In this document: in pieces, positions 26,987 through 35,803 of the stretch | Numbering within the stretch: the stretch's first letter is position 1 | Layout of the letters: each line of letters opens with the position of its first letter | NCBI GenBank assembly: GCA_963977495.1 | Contig: CAXBOT010000009.1 | Span: 1-61,779 of the forward strand | Reading direction: 5' to 3' | DNA length: 61,779 bases | Source: UBA1672 sp963977495 | Lineage (GTDB): Bacteria; Pseudomonadota; Alphaproteobacteria; Micavibrionales; Micavibrionaceae | Translations under genes and position numbers: made by a program | Notes under the pieces: generated by a model | What the model was told of the DNA's origin: nothing | Seen by the model: the letters and a program-made list of their open reading frames with translations, nothing else | The model's database searches: none

Positions 26987-28667
26987 CCGCTTTTTATCCG
27001 ACCTGAAAATATTGGCAAAGCTCAGACCCTTTCTTGATGGCCTACAGAAATGGTTGGGTTTATCACTCATCCTTGGGTTTGCCTCTTCAGTGATTGAGAG
27101 TTTTGCCGTCAGTTTGGTGATGTTCTTTATTTTCAAGACTGTCCTGAATGATGATTTCTACTTCGGCAATAAAATGCTCGATGATTTTTTTCAGCATATT
27201 GATGCGATGACCGAAGATAACGTTCTGATCATATGGGGAACGATTATTGGGATCTTGATTTTAAAAACACTGATTGTCGGGAGCTATAACCTGCTCAGTG
27301 ACCATATCGTCAACACAATACATCACCGTATCCGTTCAGGTTTGTTCGAAAAATATATGTCGCTGCCATATAAGGAAATATCCAAGCTTGATTACGGCAC
27401 GATGACAAATGCATTGCAGGTTGAATGCTGGTACATCACGGAAATTATCTATTCCGTTTTCCGCATCGTCATCACCCTGTGCGCTATCAGTGTTTATTTG
27501 GTGGTTATCGCGGTTTTCTCTTGGCAGGTCGCACTGGTTCTTCTTATTTTGGGAACGCTTATTAAGCTTGCTTTGGCGGGTTTGAAACTGCCTATCCGCA
27601 GAATTGGCTATCAGGTTACACAAATTAATGAAGAGCTGACGGCGCATATGTATACGCGTATGCAGGCTTTAAAAACCATCCGCGCCCATGGTTTGGAAAA
27701 ACGAGAAACCGACGCCTTTGTGGCACTATCAAACGCGGTGGCCAAAGCCTTTACACGCATGTCATGGGTTGAAACCTATATCCGCCCTATCAATGATATC
27801 ACCGTTTTAATCATGATTGCTTTTCTGGTCTGGTTTTCAACAGCGTTAGGCAATCCCGTAACCGTTACAGCAACAATCATTGCCCTGCTCTACCGCTTAC
27901 AGCCGCATTTGAATGGTTTGGAAGGCGAATTTATCAATCTGCACAGATCGCAAGGCCCTTTAGAGGCCGTCCTTACCCAACTGGAAGCCGAAGACATCAG
28001 AACACAAGTCAGCGCAACCCTTGAAATGCCGGAGAGTTGGTCTGTCATGCGCTTTGAAAATGTTGGTTTTGCCTATGACACGAACATCATTCTTAAAGAT
28101 ATTAATTTCGAATTGCACAGGTGCCAAACACTGGCTGTAAAGGGTGAAAGCGGTATCGGTAAAACGACCCTCGTGAATTTATTTCTGAAATTAACAGAGC
28201 CAACAAATGGCACTATATGGCTTGATGATTTGGACTTTAATGACATTAAAAGACAGGCGTGGCTTTGCGGCGTTGCTGCCGCAGGACAAGACTTTGAACT
28301 GCCCGATGGGACATTACGTGAAAACCTGACATTAGGGCGCAATATTTCCGATGAGCTCATCATGGATGCCCTCGAAATTGCAGAGATTAAAGATTTTGTT
28401 AGCGGTCTGCCCGAAGGATTAGAAACCAAAGTCGGAGAACGCGGTGTACGGCTTTCCGGCGGACAAAGGCAACGTATCGTATTGGCGCGTGCAATAGCCG
28501 CCCACCCTGATGTTTTGATTATGGATGAAGCAACCAGCGCCGTCAGCATTCCGGTTGAGAAAAATATTTACAAAAACATCACTGCCGCCAGACCGGATAT
28601 GACCATTATACTCATTACACACCGTAATATCCCTGATGGCTTTGCAGATCTGCAGATCAATATTTAA
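26949..28667 (+). CDS. ABC exporter half-transporter of the glycan cluster
   Basis: 572 aa, membrane domain then ATPase. About six helices lie between residues 30 and 320. The ATPase has Walker A GESGIGKTT (about 400), signature LSGGQRQR (about 500), Walker B VLIMDEATSA and the H-loop LITHRN. It resembles lipid/oligosaccharide-linked exporters of the MsbA/peptide type. It overlaps the fusion enzyme gene; ATG 26970 is an alternative start with a shorter overlap. It probably flips or secretes the glycan made by the upstream genes (inference). Confidence 0.88.
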   Translation: MGLIAELMIKPINRFLSDLKILAKLRPFLDGLQKWLGLSLILGFASSVIESFAVSLVMFFIFKTVLNDDFYFGNKMLDDFFQHIDAMTEDNVLIIWGTIIGILILKTLIVGSYNLLSDHIVNTIHHRIRSGLFEKYMSLPYKEISKLDYGTMTNALQVECWYITEIIYSVFRIVITLCAISVYLVVIAVFSWQVALVLLILGTLIKLALAGLKLPIRRIGYQVTQINEELTAHMYTRMQALKTIRAHGLEKRETDAFVALSNAVAKAFTRMSWVETYIRPINDITVLIMIAFLVWFSTALGNPVTVTATIIALLYRLQPHLNGLEGEFINLHRSQGPLEAVLTQLEAEDIRTQVSATLEMPESWSVMRFENVGFAYDTNIILKDINFELHRCQTLAVKGESGIGKTTLVNLFLKLTEPTNGTIWLDDLDFNDIKRQAWLCGVAAAGQDFELPDGTLRENLTLGRNISDELIMDALEIAEIKDFVSGLPEGLETKVGERGVRLSGGQRQRIVLARAIAAHPDVLIMDEATSAVSIPVEKNIYKNITAARPDMTIILITHRNIPDGFADLQINI

Positions 28668-28746
28668 TTCCCTCAGATGTTTCGTTTTATGCTCGCCCCT
28701 TGCTATCCGCTTGAACCATAAATTGATTTCATGGGCTACGCCCCCC

Positions 28747-29517
28747 CTACGATCCATCTTTTTTTATAAAAGGCAAAATCAACAGTTCGCTTAACGCTTT
28801 ATCAGACTTTCCCTCAACGCCAATTTTCATTTCTTTTCTACGCAGCGTATCGCTTTTTGTCCTAAACAGACGATCCCAAAAACTAAAAATAGTACCATAG
28901 TTTGAATCAGTATCTTGCCTAAGGGCATGATGATGAACCCAATGCAAAGAAGGCGTCACAATAAGATAGGAGAGCGGTTTTTCTATCCTTAATGGCAAAG
29001 AAACATTGGAGTGGTGAAAAAGTGTAAAAACCAGCACCAGCGTTTCAAATACAACAATAGAAGTAAACGGAATGGCAAACCCAATAATAAGCGCGCCCCT
29101 TACAAAAGCAGAAAAGAATATTTCCCCGAAATGAAACCGTATAGCCGATGTTGTATCAAGATGCTCATCAAGATGGTGCACTTCATGAAAACGCCAGAGA
29201 AAAGGAACCTCATGAACGGTTTTATGCCACCAGAATATGAACATATCCAAAATAAGAATATCGAAGAAAAAAGAATATATATTTCCTGTAAACCACTCAG
29301 GCCGCCCCCATAAAACATACTCTGAAGCACCGTAGCTAACAGGAAGAATAATCAATAAAGACAACGCAATATTGATAGGCCAAAAAAGCAAGTTTTTCAG
29401 AATTCGGCGCAGCGCATTCGCACCGATTTTAACAACAGGAAAAAGATGTTCCAAACCCAAAAAAAGTAAAAATGATACAGCGATTATCCAGCCTTTATAT
29501 TCAATAATCTCCTGCAT
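28747..29517 (-). CDS. Fatty acid hydroxylase/sterol desaturase superfamily membrane enzyme
   Basis: 256 aa with about four helices. Histidine boxes for the di-iron site are HKTVH (about residue 97), HEVHH (about 111) and HWVHHH (about 193). A strong GGGAGGT ribosome site precedes the start. The family hydroxylates or desaturates lipids; the substrate is unknown. It has its own SigF-like promoter overlapping that of the divergent hydrolase/OsmC gene, which points to envelope remodelling in stress (inference). Confidence 0.85.
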   Translation of the reverse strand: MQEIIEYKGWIIAVSFLLFLGLEHLFPVVKIGANALRRILKNLLFWPINIALSLLIILPVSYGASEYVLWGRPEWFTGNIYSFFFDILILDMFIFWWHKTVHEVPFLWRFHEVHHLDEHLDTTSAIRFHFGEIFFSAFVRGALIIGFAIPFTSIVVFETLVLVFTLFHHSNVSLPLRIEKPLSYLIVTPSLHWVHHHALRQDTDSNYGTIFSFWDRLFRTKSDTLRRKEMKIGVEGKSDKALSELLILPFIKKDGS

Positions 29518-29548
29518 AAATATTACCTCCCACCCCTCTCAAATTTTT

Positions 29549-29576
29549 TGTAACTCTTTCAACGTAGTATTCGAAC
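29549..29576 (+). promoter_or_regulatory. SigF-type promoter of the hydrolase/OsmC-DoxX pair
   Basis: TGTAACT-N16-CGAAC, a perfect match to the pattern at the sigma locus, 104 nt ahead of the start codon. Its -10 overlaps the -10 of the opposite promoter within TTCGAA. Confidence 0.7.
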
Positions 29577-29596
29577 TCCAGACTATGAAAGTTACG
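29569..29596 (-). promoter_or_regulatory. SigF-type promoter of the fatty acid hydroxylase gene
   Basis: The reverse strand reads CGTAACT-N16-CGAAT, with the -10 ending 52 nt before the start at 29517. It keeps GTAAC, the 16-nt spacing and the full -10. Back-to-back with the promoter above. Confidence 0.65.
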
Positions 29597-29680
29597 ATAT
29601 TTACAGTTCTTGCTTAACGCAGCGCCGCTAAATTCCTGTAATACATATTGCACTATTATCAACCTTAAAACGGAAACATC

Positions 29681-30901
29681 ATGCAAAAAATAGAATTTAA
29701 CGGATCACAGGATAAAAAACTTGCGGCACGGCTCGATAAGCCAGAAGGCGAGATAAAAGCCTGTGCTTTATTCGCGCATTGCTTCACATGCAGCAAAGAT
29801 ATTTTCGCCGCCTCCCGCATTGCCAAGGCTCTGACCGATAAAGGGATTGCCGTTCTTCGCTTTGACTTTACCGGCCTCGGGCAAAGCGAAGGTGAATTTG
29901 CCAACACGAACTTTACGTCCAATGTGCAAGATCTCGTTAAAGCTGCCGATTATATGCGTGCTCATATACACGCCCCCTCTATTCTGATTGGGCATTCCCT
30001 TGGCGGGGCTGCTGTGCTGGCGGCCGCAAAACACATTCAAGAGGTCAAGGCCGTCGTCACCATCGGCGCACCTGCTGATGCAGCGCATGTCGCTCATAAC
30101 TTTGGAGACAAGGAAGCTGAAATCATGGAAAAGGGAGAGGCTGAAGTTTCGCTTGCCGGTCGCCCGTTTCGCATTCGCAAACAATTTTTAGAGGATATCA
30201 AAGCACAGAACCTTAACGATGATATTGCCAATTTGAAGCGCGCCTTACTGGTCATCCATGGGCCACTCGATCAAACAGTCAGTATTGATAACGCAGCCCA
30301 AATTTTCAAAACAGCCAAACACCCCAAAAGCTTTATTACGCTTGATGATGCCGATCACCTCCTCAGCAAGAAAGACGATGCGGAATATGCCGCTTATGTC
30401 ATCGCGGCTTGGGCGCGACGGTATGTTCAAATCGAAAGCACACAAAAGGACGTCGAACCAGCGCCTGCGGATACGGTCATTGTCAGTTCAACGGGGAACG
30501 GCAAGTTCCAACAAAGTATCAGGGTTGGTCATCACCATTTATTGGCAGATGAGCCGGAAAGCTATGGCGGAAATGATACCGGCCCAACACCTTATGATTT
30601 TCTAAAAATAGCATTGGGCTCTTGTAAGTCTATGACACTTGCCATGTATGCCGAACGCAAAAAACTACCGCTGGAAGGCGTGGACGTTCATATAAGACAT
30701 GACAAAATTCATGCCGAAGATTGTGCACCCTGTGAAACCAAGGAAGGTCAGTTGGACCAATTTACCTGCGAAATTGTTATTAAGGGCGATAAATTAACAG
30801 ATGAAAACCGTAAACGCCTGATCGAAATCGCGGATAAATGCCCCGTTCATAAAACACTGTCCAGTGAAGTTATTATTAAAACAAAAGAAAAAGGACTATA
30901 A
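29681..30901 (+). CDS. Bifunctional alpha/beta hydrolase-OsmC protein
   Basis: 406 aa. Residues about 1-255 are an alpha/beta hydrolase with the nucleophile elbow GHSLGG (about 105-110) and catalytic Asp/His candidates in GPLDQTV and DADHLL. Residues about 265-406 are an OsmC domain with reactive-Cys motifs LGSCKSMT and ADKCPVH. An extra CAPC pair sits between them. OsmC proteins reduce organic hydroperoxides; the fused hydrolase may free the substrate from lipids. It is followed 1 nt later by a DoxX-like gene and preceded by a SigF-type promoter, so it likely belongs to the metal/oxidative stress response. Confidence 0.9.
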   Translation: MQKIEFNGSQDKKLAARLDKPEGEIKACALFAHCFTCSKDIFAASRIAKALTDKGIAVLRFDFTGLGQSEGEFANTNFTSNVQDLVKAADYMRAHIHAPSILIGHSLGGAAVLAAAKHIQEVKAVVTIGAPADAAHVAHNFGDKEAEIMEKGEAEVSLAGRPFRIRKQFLEDIKAQNLNDDIANLKRALLVIHGPLDQTVSIDNAAQIFKTAKHPKSFITLDDADHLLSKKDDAEYAAYVIAAWARRYVQIESTQKDVEPAPADTVIVSSTGNGKFQQSIRVGHHHLLADEPESYGGNDTGPTPYDFLKIALGSCKSMTLAMYAERKKLPLEGVDVHIRHDKIHAEDCAPCETKEGQLDQFTCEIVIKGDKLTDENRKRLIEIADKCPVHKTLSSEVIIKTKEKGL

Positions 30902-30902
30902 T

Positions 30903-31307
30903 ATGCTTGAACTTTCTCAACAAAACCGCATCGAATGGTCGCTATTCTTACTACGGCTGGGCGTCTTCTTCGTTATGGCCGCTTGGACACTGGATAAATT
31001 TATAAACCCTGGCCATGCGTCCAAGGTTTTTGAGAAATTCTACCTTATCGACGGTATGGGCGCAGGAATAATGATGGTTATCGGCGCGATTGAACTTCTA
31101 ATCATTCTGGCTTTCCTCGGTGGGGTATGGAAACGCTATACCTACGGATTTGTCATGATTTTGCACGGTTTATCAACATTTTCATCATGGAAGCAATACA
31201 CTATTGATATAAATCTTCTTTTCTTCGCCGCTTGGCCGATGCTGGCAGCATGCGTTGCGTTGTATCTATTGCGTGATCTTGATAAAAAGTTTGTATTACA
31301 AAAATAG
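30903..31307 (+). CDS. DoxX-like four-helix membrane protein
   Basis: 134 aa with four hydrophobic segments. RIEWSLFLLRLGVFFVMAAWTLDKFINP at the N-terminus matches the DoxX-like pattern. The start at 30903 has AAAAGGA 6 nt upstream; the longer in-frame start inside the previous gene is unlikely. DoxX proteins often sit in thiol/redox and metal-stress operons, including SigF-controlled ones in Caulobacter (from memory). It is co-transcribed with the OsmC fusion. Function unproven. Confidence 0.75.
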   Translation: MLELSQQNRIEWSLFLLRLGVFFVMAAWTLDKFINPGHASKVFEKFYLIDGMGAGIMMVIGAIELLIILAFLGGVWKRYTYGFVMILHGLSTFSSWKQYTIDINLLFFAAWPMLAACVALYLLRDLDKKFVLQK

Positions 31308-31350
31308 CCCCTCGGTGCATTTGAATAGAAAATATATAACCTGAAATAAA

Positions 31351-31376
31351 AAGGGGACATGAAATATTGTCCCCTT
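31351..31376. terminator. Bidirectional hairpin between convergent genes
   Basis: AAGGGGACA and TGTCCCCTT form a perfect 9-bp stem with an A-rich left flank and TTAATGTTTT on the right. It ends the DoxX transcript. Confidence 0.75.
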
Positions 31377-31397
31377 AATGTTTTCCATGTTCGCATG

Positions 31398-31421
31398 ACT
31401 AAGGCCATTGAATGCCTTAGT
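31398..31421. terminator. Second hairpin, end of the oxidoreductase transcript
   Basis: ACTAAGGC and GCCTTAGT form an 8-bp stem with an 8-nt loop. It lies just beyond the stop codon of the reverse-strand oxidoreductase. Confidence 0.6.
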
Positions 31422-31426
31422 TATTA

Positions 31427-32869
31427 TTATATGGGTAGTTTTTGCAGCATCTTTACAATTCTTCGTGTTTTATCACTGAACAAACTTGGTGTGTACCATG
31501 CTCCCGCCGCGCGTTTACTAATCTCCCCCAGTGTCGGATAAGGCGCAATCATCCCTGTCACAGCACTTATTTTGAGACCAGATGAAATCGCCAGTGCCCA
31601 AAGACCGATCAACTCTCCCGCCTGCGGCCCTACGATGGATGCCCCTAAAACCAACCCTTTTTTATTGGTGACCACCCGAATTTGTCCTTTCGTGGCACGT
31701 TCGGCAATCGCACGATCATTTTCATCAAAATGCCATTCCGCTATTTTAATATTCTCACCATGCTCCTTGCGCGCCATCTCTTCTGTCAATCCAACCTGCG
31801 CCAATTCCGGATCAGTATATGTCACCCATGGCAAAGCCGTATAATCCACCTTCGCCCAGAACATTTTAAAGCAGATTTGGCGGATAATAACCCCCGCATG
31901 ATAACCCGCCACATGAGTAAATTGCGGCCCACCGGAAACATCACCGATCGCGAATATTTTCCGGTTGGATGTTTTTAGATGTCCATCGACCGTGATCCCT
32001 TGTTTTTCATAGGCGACATGCGCCTTTTCCAAATCAAGACCGCCTGTATTCGGTGCGCGCCCTGCTGCAACCAACAAGTGAGACCCTCTGATTTCCTTCG
32101 CCTCACCATCTTTCTCGATAACAAGAACGACACCTGATGCATCATGTTTAACTTCCTTGATAGACACACGTTCATGCAGACCAATGCCTTCCGTCAAAAG
32201 CGCTTGCCGAACAATCTCAACATTGCTTTGGTCGTCACGGGGAAGAATTGGCCCCATATCAAAAACACTAACATTACAACCCAGCCGCACGTGTGCCTGC
32301 GCCATTTCTATGCCAATAGGGCCGCCGCCAATCACCAAAAGATGATCTGGTTTTTCCCGCAATTCAAATATGGTTTCATTGGTAAAAACCTTATCTTTAT
32401 CTAATCCGGGAATTGGCGGCACAACAGCCCGAGATCCGGTCGCTATAACAAAATGACGCGCTGTAATCACATGCTCGCCCGCCTGTACGGTGTTCGGCCC
32501 GACAAAACGCCCTTCTTCCAAGATAACGTTAACGCCGAGTTCTCTGAACCGTTCTGGTGAATCATTTGGTTCAATCGCCTTAATTGTATCGAACACATGA
32601 TCTTTCACGGCGGAAAAATCAATATCCGGCTCATGCGGCGCGATACCTTTTATATCGTTTTTACGATGCATTTGCGCACGCTTTCCTGCCGCAAGCAGCG
32701 CCTTGGAAGGCACACACCCTGTATTAAGACAATCCCCGCCCATCTCGGCACGTTCTAACAAAACAGTCTTCAAACCCAATTGAGCAGCGCCCGCGGCGAC
32801 AGACAACCCACCAGATCCAGCTCCTATAATGCATATATCCACTTTGATTTCTGATGTGCTCATGTCCAT
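31427..32869 (-). CDS. FAD/NAD(P) disulfide oxidoreductase, MerA/Lpd-like but without the catalytic His
   Basis: About 480 aa. FAD motif IGAGSGGLSVA at the N-terminus, redox pair GGDCLNTGCVPSK (about 45-57), NAD motif IGGGPIGIEMA and AIGDVSGGPQF. The dimer-interface block normally carrying HPT reads APYPTLGE, so the His that serves dihydrolipoamide or trypanothione reductases is absent. It is therefore not a genuine Lpd. No N-terminal HMA domain, so not classic MerA. ATGs at 32863 or 32878 are alternative starts. It is downstream of the TVP38-DUF547 gene, a pairing I recall from other bacteria. Likely a stress redox enzyme with unknown acceptor. Confidence 0.85.
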   Translation of the reverse strand: MDMSTSEIKVDICIIGAGSGGLSVAAGAAQLGLKTVLLERAEMGGDCLNTGCVPSKALLAAGKRAQMHRKNDIKGIAPHEPDIDFSAVKDHVFDTIKAIEPNDSPERFRELGVNVILEEGRFVGPNTVQAGEHVITARHFVIATGSRAVVPPIPGLDKDKVFTNETIFELREKPDHLLVIGGGPIGIEMAQAHVRLGCNVSVFDMGPILPRDDQSNVEIVRQALLTEGIGLHERVSIKEVKHDASGVVLVIEKDGEAKEIRGSHLLVAAGRAPNTGGLDLEKAHVAYEKQGITVDGHLKTSNRKIFAIGDVSGGPQFTHVAGYHAGVIIRQICFKMFWAKVDYTALPWVTYTDPELAQVGLTEEMARKEHGENIKIAEWHFDENDRAIAERATKGQIRVVTNKKGLVLGASIVGPQAGELIGLWALAISSGLKISAVTGMIAPYPTLGEISKRAAGAWYTPSLFSDKTRRIVKMLQKLPI

Positions 32870-32974
32870 TTCTTTCATTATAAATATTCGTAAACCAGTC
32901 ATATTCATTGATGTCTGGTTTCAAGGGTTTCGTTCAAATCAAAAAAAAGCTACATGCAAGACGGATTATTCTTC

Positions 32975-34405
32975 TTATTGTGTTTTGTTGAGTGACCAGT
33001 TGTAATCCATATATGCAATGGGAGCCTCTCCCGCGGCAGGCACGTACGCAGACAACCATGCCTTCACATCACCGTTATTAAAATCTTCAAAAAACCAATC
33101 AAAAATCTTACTGATATATAACGTCCCATTATGCGCACGTGTGCCCTTGCCCGTATTGGAAATTGTAGCCCGAACCTGTTCATCCAGCTGCGCATCAAGT
33201 TTTTCTGAACGATAGCTTTCCTGTCGTAAATCGGGGCATGATATAGACGCGCAATTAATCGCAAAATGTATACGGGCATCGCCCATGGGACGGAGAATCC
33301 GGTGTTCTATCTGATCAAGAGAATATTCTTGTCCTGCAAGCGTCCACTTGTGTGACTTCCAGACATTTGTAAAAAATGTGCCCTGATTTCGGATCGTCTC
33401 TCTTTCCTTTGTTTGAACAATCAGATCAATCGTCAGAAAATTATAGCTATTAACCCAATATGCCATTTTTTCTTTTTGATCCAAAAATGCTTTAGGATTG
33501 GTAGAGAGTAATAACTCTTTTGCTGTGGCGTAACGCGCATCCTTTGCCCAGCCATCATAATCAACACCATTGAATTGAATGCCGCTTTTATGTGTTGCAA
33601 CAAGAGCGACATGCTCTTTCAGCAGCCCGTCATACATATCCAGAAATTTATTATATTGATCGCTCGCATATGCAGAACCCGATGACAAAACACACACGCT
33701 GGCAAGTACCGTTAACATCGTTTTTTTGCGGGTTTTAATTTGTTTATAAATTGTAGGTAAAAGAGCGAAAACACCTAGTAACGCAAAAGACAGGATCGTT
33801 TCTGTTGAAACAAGATCTTTGATGCTTTCAATCTGTCCCAATTGCTGGCCAAGATTCACATAAACAAAACTGCCGGGAATGATACCGAAGAACGTCGTCA
33901 TAATAAAAATACGCGGCTTTACATTGAATAACGCCGGAACAATGTTCACAAGAAAGAATGGGAAAACAGGCACAAGCCGCATAAATAAGAGATAACCAAC
34001 CGCATTTTCATTCATATTGCCTTCAATACGATTGTAAAGGATACCGGCCTTTTCTCGTAGGGTTGTGCCAAGCGACGTCTTTGCAATAAAGAAAATAATA
34101 GTTGCACCGATAGTCGCTGCACTCACAACATAGAGCGTGCCCAGCCATTTCCCAAATAGAAACCCGCCCGTCAGGGTCAGAAGCGTTGCCGCGGGCAAAG
34201 ACAGCGCAACAAAAAAGATATAGGTGGCGATAAAAGCAATAGCCGTAACAACAGGACGATCCGCGACAGCTTGCAAAAGATTTTCTTTGTTATCTTGCAA
34301 TATTTCCAACGAAATTTTTTCATGCAGACCCGCAGCATAAGCACTAATCATTAGAACTAAAATTATAATCAAAGGCGCCCATTTTTTTAACACTATTAAA
34401 TTCAT
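32975..34405 (-). CDS. TVP38/TMEM64 (VTT) membrane domain fused to DUF547
   Basis: 476 aa. Residues about 1-225 are a VTT/DedA-like membrane domain (LTLTGGFLFGKWLGTLYVV; RLVPVFPFFLVNIVPALFNV). Residues about 230-250 (MLTVLASVCVLSSGSAYAS) look exactly like a signal peptide, and about 255-470 is DUF547 (MAYWVNSYNFLTIDL; HFAINCASISCPDLR). This suggests fusion of two once separate genes, with the signal peptide kept as a membrane segment so DUF547 faces the periplasm. Function unknown; VTT proteins move lipids. A perfect SigF-type promoter lies 42 nt upstream. Confidence 0.85.
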   Translation of the reverse strand: MNLIVLKKWAPLIIILVLMISAYAAGLHEKISLEILQDNKENLLQAVADRPVVTAIAFIATYIFFVALSLPAATLLTLTGGFLFGKWLGTLYVVSAATIGATIIFFIAKTSLGTTLREKAGILYNRIEGNMNENAVGYLLFMRLVPVFPFFLVNIVPALFNVKPRIFIMTTFFGIIPGSFVYVNLGQQLGQIESIKDLVSTETILSFALLGVFALLPTIYKQIKTRKKTMLTVLASVCVLSSGSAYASDQYNKFLDMYDGLLKEHVALVATHKSGIQFNGVDYDGWAKDARYATAKELLLSTNPKAFLDQKEKMAYWVNSYNFLTIDLIVQTKERETIRNQGTFFTNVWKSHKWTLAGQEYSLDQIEHRILRPMGDARIHFAINCASISCPDLRQESYRSEKLDAQLDEQVRATISNTGKGTRAHNGTLYISKIFDWFFEDFNNGDVKAWLSAYVPAAGEAPIAYMDYNWSLNKTQ

Positions 34406-34446
34406 TGATTTTCCAATACTTTATTCTTGAATTAGATTGTGCAGGC

Positions 34447-34474
34447 ATTCGGAATAATAAAAAATAAAGTTACA
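34447..34474 (-). promoter_or_regulatory. SigF-type promoter of TVP38-DUF547
   Basis: The reverse strand reads TGTAACT-N16-CGAAT in the intergenic space shared with the divergent sigma factor gene. The -35 is next to the sigma gene's own leader, so binding here may also affect sigF. Confidence 0.75.
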
Positions 34475-34492
34475 TGAGGTTTATAAACGCAC

Positions 34493-35059
34493 GTGACAAA
34501 GAATACAAAAGAAGCAGAATGCTCTCTTGAGAACTTGATGCAGAAATCGCAGCAAGGCGACAAAAGTGCATACGGTCAGCTTTTCTACGAGATAACGCCA
34601 ATCCTCAGATCATTCATTTCAAAGAAAATAAATCGTCAAGAAGATGTCGAAGATATTGTACAAGAAATTCTCATTTCTGTACACAAAGCGGGACACACAT
34701 ACGACACAGACCGTCCGTTTAAAGCATGGATGTTTGCTATTGCACGATATCGACTGAATGATCATTTAAGAAACGTCTACAAAAAAAGAGAATACGGACA
34801 GGATGTAAATTTTGATGATGTCTCTTATGACCTTCCCAACAAAGAAAATGTAACCGAACGCTACGAAAACCAAGAATACCTGTCTAGCCTTCTGGAACAT
34901 TTGCCAGAAAAACAACAAAAGATAGTCGTCATGATGAAGATTGAGGGTTATACGGCCAAGGAAACGGCAGCAAAACTTAACATGACCGAAAGCGCCGTAA
35001 AGGTAAGTGCGCATAGAGCATATAAAGCTTTATCTCTCATAGCTGAAAAGGATATGTAA
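34493..35059 (+). CDS. sigF: ECF sigma factor, SigF type (with NrsF anti-sigma)
   Basis: 188 aa. Region 2 reads EDIVQEILISVHKA and FKAWMFAIARYRLNDHLR (about 54-100). Region 4 reads LPEKQQKIVVMMKIEGYTAKETAAKLNMTESAVKVSAHRA (about 142-181). It directs RNA polymerase to stress promoters. The GTG start at 34493 has GAGGT about 12 nt upstream, a loose fit; ATG 34538 would cut the protein short. It is followed 4 nt later by a DUF1109/NrsF gene. In Caulobacter the same pair responds to chromate and cadmium (family knowledge). No copy of the target promoter is seen on its own strand, so it may not be autoregulated. Confidence 0.9.
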   Translation: MTKNTKEAECSLENLMQKSQQGDKSAYGQLFYEITPILRSFISKKINRQEDVEDIVQEILISVHKAGHTYDTDRPFKAWMFAIARYRLNDHLRNVYKKREYGQDVNFDDVSYDLPNKENVTERYENQEYLSSLLEHLPEKQQKIVVMMKIEGYTAKETAAKLNMTESAVKVSAHRAYKALSLIAEKDM

Positions 35060-35063
35060 CGTA

Positions 35064-35708
35064 ATGAATACAGATTTACTCATCAGCAAAATCATAGATG
35101 AAGGTGCCAAAAAACCTCTGGCTCGCCCGCATATACAGGCAGCTTATTGGCTAAGCGGCGCTTTAATATATATTTTCGGCCTCTGCGCTTACAATGGATT
35201 TCGTCCAGATTTATATGAAAAACTAAGCACACCCCTTTATGGGCTTGAACTCTTTTTTCTGGGTTTAATGAGTGTTTCCACGGCACTTGCTGCCTTTTGT
35301 CTTGCACGCCCTGACGTCCATCAAAAGCCTTGGATTAAAGTGATACCTTTTGTGCTTTTTATGCCTTGGGCAATGATCGCATACTTCAACTCTTCCGGAC
35401 ATATTGACTTCGAAAGCTTGTACAGCTCTTTATGTGCCAGCAAGTTTGATTGCCCTTGGCATATCGCAATTTTTAGCATACCTCCGGGTGCTTGTTTGTT
35501 TTATATCATTCGCAAAGCTGCGCCTATCCAATGTTGCTGGGCCGGTACGATGGCGACTTGGTCTGTTGCCTCTCTTGCTTATATTGCCATGCGCATCGCC
35601 GAGCAAAATGACAATCTCGCTCACCTAATCATATGGCATGCTCTGCCCGTCATGTTGATGTGTATGGTCGGCATGGTTTTAGGGAAAATATCTTTAAAAT
35701 GGAGATGA
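35064..35708 (+). CDS. nrsF: NrsF-type (DUF1109) membrane anti-sigma factor
   Basis: 214 aa with six predicted membrane helices, no zinc-finger ASD motif, placed right after the ECF gene: the DUF1109/NrsF arrangement. A Cys sits at residue 130 in FDCPWH, where the family has its first conserved Cys. The second conserved Cys (usually in a xHCPEDS-like loop) aligns with RIAEQNDNL here and is absent. Other cysteines (124, 144, the pair near 154) could replace it. It holds SigF at the membrane until metal or oxidant stress (family knowledge); the sensing chemistry may differ. Confidence 0.82.
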   Translation: MNTDLLISKIIDEGAKKPLARPHIQAAYWLSGALIYIFGLCAYNGFRPDLYEKLSTPLYGLELFFLGLMSVSTALAAFCLARPDVHQKPWIKVIPFVLFMPWAMIAYFNSSGHIDFESLYSSLCASKFDCPWHIAIFSIPPGACLFYIIRKAAPIQCCWAGTMATWSVASLAYIAMRIAEQNDNLAHLIIWHALPVMLMCMVGMVLGKISLKWR

Positions 35709-35719
35709 TTTTTTAAAAC

Positions 35720-35747
35720 TGTAACTATTTAAAAAACTATGCCGAAG
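35720..35747 (+). promoter_or_regulatory. SigF-type promoter of the pst-arsM operon
   Basis: TGTAACT-N16-CGAAG, 56 nt before the pstS start and just after the nrsF stop. No Pho-box-like repeat is evident in the same gap, so control by stress sigma rather than by phosphate starvation is suggested. Confidence 0.7.
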
Positions 35748-35803
35748 TCCTTAGCCATAATGCTTTTAATACAATTATTGAGCTCTGAAGGACTTCTTTT
35801 CAT

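Noticed and set aside
31427..32869. Calling this gene dihydrolipoyl dehydrogenase or mercuric reductase
   Set aside because: The HPT catalytic His is replaced (APYPTLGE) and no HMA domain or terminal CC is present.
32929..32954. TGTAGCT-N15-CGAAA on the reverse strand before the FAD oxidoreductase
   Set aside because: Both a core -35 mismatch and a 15-nt spacing; the gene can be read from the TVP38-DUF547 promoter upstream.
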